Of a DNA stretch of 64,000 bases, positions 59,421 through 64,000 are shown piece by piece. Every line of letters starts with the position of its first letter. Position 1 is the first letter of the stretch. Under the pieces are notes generated by a model. The model was given only the letters and a program-made list of their open reading frames with translations. It had not been told where the DNA came from and searched no databases. Location: NCBI GenBank assembly GCA_036346255.1, contig JAYEVH010000352.1:1-64000 (forward strand), in the 5' to 3' direction. A program made the translations under genes and the position numbers. The stretch comes from Ampelocalamus luodianensis. Taxonomy: Eukaryota > Streptophyta > Magnoliopsida > Poales > Poaceae.

Positions 59421-61529
59421 TTCTTTCCTACATTAGGCAAATCATGTTGGGTTCATTCAGTATTGTTGTCAAAGTTATAATCTTTCACGAATGAAACTAC
59501 TAATGTTTACTTGCTGTGGGGGCCTGGGAATTGATGGTGCCCCTGGTCATATTTACAATAGCACGTGTGCATTACACCATTATGAAGGATGATTTACATG
59601 CTGATGCCTCTTTATGAACTATGCTTTTTCAACAGTGCATTTGAGTTCATGAATCTGAACCATCTGTTGAACTCTTATCTTGCTTTGGGAGTTCCCACAT
59701 GACATGGTTAACATGGTTGAAGGGATAGATTTCACAACCCATGGCCTGTTGACATGGAGTGAACACAAAATTCCTCGTTCTCTTGTGGCCATCTGATCTC
59801 CTCTTTTACTACACTGTGATATGCTTAATTTGTGCCTATGAATAATTTGATACGAACTCTTCTTGCATTATATTTGTTAGTCGACAGTGCATCGAGCTCG
59901 AGTTTGCCATGACCTAGCACTAGCGCTATTGCTGGTGCGGTGTGGCTGTGTCGCCACGACGGCCAGTGTTGGCCGTCAAGGCTTTGTAATTGGTTCAGGT
60001 TCAGGGCTGTACAGACCTGCCTCATCACCGAGCTTGTGGCGATGTGTCTTTTGCATGCCGCTGCTCAGACCTGGATCCCGTTGCCCAGGTGCCCCTTGTT
60101 CCTTCTCTGCATTTGCTGCTTTTTTACTCTCCATAAAATTGTTGCTTCCGTTATTATCATACTGTACTCCTAAGATGAACTAATTGCATGAATTTACGGT
60201 ACAAATTTGTTGTTTCCCTTCAATCCGACAAGCAAAGGATGCTTATTTTCTCCTAGAAAAAGCTTATTTTTAACTCATGATCACGTGTAAAAAGAGAGTT
60301 TAGATTAACTTATTGATGAGACCTCTTGGTTTATGTTGTAGATGAAACAAGGTTTGTAGCTATAGCACTACTTTTTCCCTGTAAGATTATAGTTTGTCTT
60401 TGCCTTGCTCTTAAATTTTGTTTCATTCATGTAAACCTAGAGCTTTGTTTTGCAATTTGGAAATAACGTCACATAATGTTATGACATTTTTGCCTTGATT
60501 GGAACTAGAAGTTAATGACATCTATTCTTTATTTCAGAGCAGATTAATAGGGACAGTGATTAAGTGTCTTGGGAGATGGGGTTGGATCTTTGAACCAAAT
60601 AAAGACCATCCTACTGTTACCTCCTCTGCTAGGCGACGCCAACAACCACAATAGAACAAAGCTCTTGATTTCTTGTGATGCTCATCCAAATCATTCTAGA
60701 GATTGGAAACTTGAGGTGTGCATACCAATTGTGCCATGTGTGCTGCTAAATCATGTTTGGGTTGCACTTTAATTTGGTTGTTTTGATGGTTCTATGCAAT
60801 TGTTTGACATGTAGTGCTCTGTAGTTTAGTAGCCGTTTGTGTTCAATGTTGGCTGCAATCTCTTTCAGACCATGTATACCTCTGCAATATATGCCGGCTT
60901 TGTTTTCTATGTAATTACCTTTGTGTTACTAAATTAAATATAAACCACATTGCTAAAAACATCGGGCCTAGGCGCCGTACCCTAGCGAGGATTGAAAACT
61001 GGCGGTAACCGTTCACGGAGGGGGGATTAGAAATCTCGATCGGTTTTCTCGAGGTTTTCAAATTCTAATTCTAATTTTCAAAATTTGGATGGTTTTTAAG
61101 TAAATTCGGGCGAATTTCATCTCGGAAAATCGGTTTGATGGTAACGGACCGGTACGCATCGCCACCAGCGAGATTGTGACCGGAAACGGTTATGTGATCC
61201 TTGCCCACAAGTGTGCCCTGGGTTCTACTCTTATGTAATTGAAGACTGATCGTGAATCTTTTTACTTTTGGGAGAATGTGATGGTGATCATAGACATGAC
61301 GCATGGCGGTGGAGCTTAGGACACAGTGCAAGCATAGCCCGTTAGCAAAGATGTGACGTCAGCGCAGCAGAGCTTAGCCAGGTGTATTGGCGGAGCCGAG
61401 AGACAGTGTAGGAGCTTGGTCTTAATATAAACTTATGTACTTCGGTTGATATGTCTAAAGAGAAAATTGATGTTCATTTTATGTCATGTTTGATGTCACC
61501 CTTTTAGGAACTCAACGCACAGGCATCTT
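59421..61529. other. Mostly non-coding host DNA
   Basis: No convincing gene. Weak coding-like patches occur at 59887-60110 and 60540-60715. Positions 60990-61330 hold a G/C-balanced block with TTCTAATTCTAATTTTCAAA words that resembles a degraded repeat. Introns of the degraded gene at 58.9-59.4 kb may account for part of it. Confidence 0.35.
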
Positions 61530-62748
61530 ACGTCACTGAAACGTGAGACCAACGTGTCAGTGGACATTTCATCCGGCCTTCGCTGGTTCTTCCTCGTCCT
61601 CCTCGCCACCTCGCATTGCTCCGCTACAACCGAAGAAACCCCAATATTGGATCATCCAATAGGTGCCCTACCGCCGAGGCCCCGGACGAAGACAACGGCA
61701 TCGAGGTTTGCCGCCACCGGCGCGGCGGGTGTTGGCCGTGGACGTGAGGCGGGCCCCACGAGGCCGCGTAGGAGATGGTGGCGGCGGAGATTTGATTTCG
61801 CGGTTCTTGGCGATGAATACACCGGACAAAAGGATGGCATCGAGGGTAAGTTAAGCGTTTGAATCCTGAGCCACTTTCTCTTACTGCAGCTTCAGTTCGC
61901 TGCCTTCCTGTGAAGTATTCAGTGCTGCAATGCCAAGAATCTTAGGTGCATTCGTGAGACGGTGAGAATGGTCTATTCACCAGCATATTTTTGGCTCGCA
62001 AGAACATTTCTTTTGAATTCTTAAACTGCTGCAACTGAAAATTTTGGGCAATGGAATGTTGAATTCAGTGCTGAGTGTACCATTCGAGGTGTTGTTCTTG
62101 AACTAGTTTTTTTTTTTAGTTTTGATGTTGCAAGAAATTTGGGGGTAATCATATGGAGTTGAGCTGAACCTAACTAGTCACTAGGCTTGCTCGAGATAGA
62201 TTTGTTTATAACAATATGGCAAATTGGCAATGCAAGTCGCAGGTCTTTCCGTGTTCAGCATGGGCGGACTAATCTAGTATGCCAATTTGTTCAATAATTG
62301 GTTCACCACAACCTTTTAAGTTTGACTAACGATTGACCTTCTAACCATGAGGGTCATAAAAGTTAGAATAAGACTGCGGAGCAAAATGCCACATCCTTTG
62401 CAAGTGGTTGGCTGGTGGGCAGTATTTGAACTCCTACATGCCATACAATAATAAGATGTGCCAAAGCTTAAAGGATCCATATGCCACATGCCTTTGCAAG
62501 TGGTTAGAATTTGGCTAGAGAAGATGGTGGTTCTTGGGTGCATCCAAACCAAAGGGGCAAAGGGCTATTGAACATCCGGCTGCCGAAGACTGGCGGCTAG
62601 ATGACCAGAGACCGACGACTTCCTAATTTACACACGTGTATGTGCAAGTGCTCTCTAGCTTAATTCCCTGGGGATAAAAGGAAAACTGAACTTGTCATTT
62701 GTCTAAATTCTAAAGTATACACAAGTGCATTCTTGTAGCCACGTCCTT
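61530..62748 (+). promoter_or_regulatory. LRR-RLK upstream module, copy 3 (belongs to the intact gene)
   Basis: GC-rich block with GCTACAACCGAAGAAACC (61622-61639) ending GAGG/GTAAGTTAAG (GT at 61846), then about 900 bp to the RLK start codon. It includes TTTGCAAGTGGTTGG (62397-62411) and a second copy TTTGCAAGTGGTTAG (62493-62507). The same arrangement in copies 1 and 2 suggests a conserved 5'-untranslated exon with an intron, or a promoter block. GTCACTGAAACGTGAGACC near 61533 is shared with copy 2. Confidence 0.55.
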
Positions 62749-64000
62749 ATGGCGGGAGCAATGACATTGTTTTGCTTCTCGTTGTTATTCTTCTGTTCCT
62801 ATGCTCTGGTGTCGCCAGGGAGCAGCAATGCCACGGCCGATGGGTTCACGCTCCTCTCCTTCAAGTCCATGCTGTCAAGCCCATCCGGGTTTCTGGCTTC
62901 ATGGAACACGTCCAGCCACTACTGCAGCTGGCCAGGAGTTGCTTGCAGCCGTCGGCACCCTGAGAGGGTTGTCTCGCTGCACTTGGCCTCTTCTAACCTG
63001 TCTGGGCGCCTCTCTCCATTCTTGGGCAACCTATCCTTTCTCAAAAATCTGGACCTTCATGACAACCACCTCGTTGGGCAGATACCTCCGGAGCTTGGTC
63101 GTCTCAGCAGGCTTCGAGTGCTTAACCTGAGCACAAATTCTCTCCAAGGAGGCATTCCTGTGGCTCTGGTAGGATGCACCAATCTCACGATGCTTCACCT
63201 AAGTGATAACCAACTCCAAGGTGAGTTCCCAACCGAGATAGCTGCCAGCCTGAAAAATCTTGTCCTTTTGAACGTTGAGAAAAATGGTTTCTTGGGAGAG
63301 ATCCCTCAATCTTTGACAGACTTGCCTTTGATCGAACAATTGAATTTGAGATACAATAGATTCTTTGGTGAGATACCATCTGTTTTGGGCAATCTGACCA
63401 GCCTCAGGGTTCTTGCTCTCGACTACAACAGGCTATCCGGCGCTATCCCTTCATCTTTAGGCCAATTGTCCAGTTTATCTAGGCTCACTTTAAGCTTTAA
63501 CAATTTGACTGGGCTGATCCCCATTTCTATTTGGAACATTTCCTCTCTAAGAGCGTTCACTGTCCAGCAAAATTCTTTAAGTGGGAGCATAACTTCAAAT
63601 ACATTCAATACTTTTCCCAATCTCCAAATTATAGGAATGGACCACAACAAGTTTCATGGCAATATCCCTGCATCAATTGCTAATGCTTCCAATCTGTGGC
63701 TGATTCAGCTTGGTGCTAACTTCTTAAGTGGCGTCGTGCCTCCAGAGGTTGGAGCCTTAAGAAATCTCAAAATTCTACAGCTTGCTGAAACTTTGCTTGA
63801 AGCTAAAGAACCCAAAGATTGGAAATTCATAAGTGCATTAACAAATTGTTCCCAATTTGGAGTTTTGTTCTTGAGTAGTTCTAACTTTGGTGGTGTCCTT
63901 CCTGATTCACTTTCCAATCTTTCCACCTCACTAACATATCTCTCCCTTGAAACAAACAAAATTTCAGGAAGCATACCTAAAGATATTGGTAATCTAATCA
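62749..64000 (+). CDS. LRR receptor-like kinase, Xa21-like (subfamily XII), 5' part
   Basis: Predicted plasma-membrane receptor kinase of the pattern-recognition/immune type; only the ectodomain is in the window. It starts at ATG 62749 (TTATGG) and stays open for 417 codons to the right edge. Residues 1-23 are a signal peptide (MAGAMTLFCFSLLFFCSYAL). Residues 28-85 form the LRRNT cap with the SWN and CSWPGVAC motifs. From about residue 88 there are some 14 LRRs of 24 residues with the L-x-G-x-I-P plant consensus (HLVGQIPPELG, RLSGAIPSSLG, NLTGLIPISIW). Several N-x-S/T sites are present. The remaining LRRs, transmembrane helix and kinase should lie to the right. The start is supported by the paralogous start at 39983. 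The intact frame contrasts with the broken transposon ORFs. Confidence 0.93.
   Translation, partial: MAGAMTLFCFSLLFFCSYALVSPGSSNATADGFTLLSFKSMLSSPSGFLASWNTSSHYCSWPGVACSRRHPERVVSLHLASSNLSGRLSPFLGNLSFLKNLDLHDNHLVGQIPPELGRLSRLRVLNLSTNSLQGGIPVALVGCTNLTMLHLSDNQLQGEFPTEIAASLKNLVLLNVEKNGFLGEIPQSLTDLPLIEQLNLRYNRFFGEIPSVLGNLTSLRVLALDYNRLSGAIPSSLGQLSSLSRLTLSFNNLTGLIPISIWNISSLRAFTVQQNSLSGSITSNTFNTFPNLQIIGMDHNKFHGNIPASIANASNLWLIQLGANFLSGVVPPEVGALRNLKILQLAETLLEAKEPKDWKFISALTNCSQFGVLFLSSSNFGGVLPDSLSNLSTSLTYLSLETNKISGSIPKDIGNLI

Overview
This window is plant nuclear DNA, almost certainly from a grass and most like rice (Oryza). The basis is recognition of grass-type repeats (Ty3/gypsy LTRs that start TGTAAYACCCC or TGTAACATCCC, copia with a tRNA-iMet primer site, CACTA, MULE and hAT elements) and an Xa21-type receptor kinase gene. 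No database was searched. It is a receptor-kinase (LRR-RLK, subfamily XII-like) cluster swollen by nested transposons. Only one host gene looks intact: the LRR-RLK that starts at 62749 and runs off the right edge.

Layout. 1-3.78 kb: 5' end of a minus-strand copia element (gag, primer site, about 2-kb LTR). 4.0-5.5 kb: RLK upstream module copy 1, broken by a 611-bp hAT-like element. 5.6-23.7 kb: an old gypsy LTR split by two insertions, a 3,167-bp solo LTR (TSD CAAGT) and a 12.8-kb non-coding gypsy-type element with three LTRs in tandem (TSD TAAAT). 23.7-38.56 kb: a pair of long inverted arms around a fragment of another LTR element, which is split by an 11.5-kb CACTA transposon (TSD TTA). The CACTA carries two divergent transposition genes, a central array of its palindromic repeats and a captured F-box/MYND gene fragment. 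38.8-40.13 kb: RLK module copy 2 with only about 48 codons of the RLK. 40.13-41.69 kb: a truncated gypsy LTR. 42.12-57.72 kb: a 4-kb MULE (9-bp TSD TTTTTCTTT) with a degenerate transposase and a GRF zinc-finger gene, split by an 11.5-kb gypsy element (TSD TTTCA). 57.7-61.5 kb: gene fragments, including a DUF295-like piece. 61.5-64 kb: RLK module copy 3 and the intact RLK.

How it fits together. Three paralogous 5' modules in the same orientation are the ancestral tandem cluster. Two RLK copies were lost and the spacers filled with elements inside elements. Target-site duplications on five insertions let the order be read. A second theme is sequence quality. Paired LTRs that should be nearly identical differ mainly by small indels and substitutions at CAG, CTG and CCG sites, and the transposon genes are broken by small frameshifts, while the RLK frame stays open for 417 codons. 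That is what single-molecule basecalling errors at CHG-methylated DNA would look like. Many 'pseudogene' calls here could therefore reflect assembly error rather than decay.

No clearly new biological system was found. The best candidates for follow-up are the covarying hairpin array in the three-LTR element, the CACTA central array lying between two divergent TATA boxes, and the captured F-box/MYND gene.
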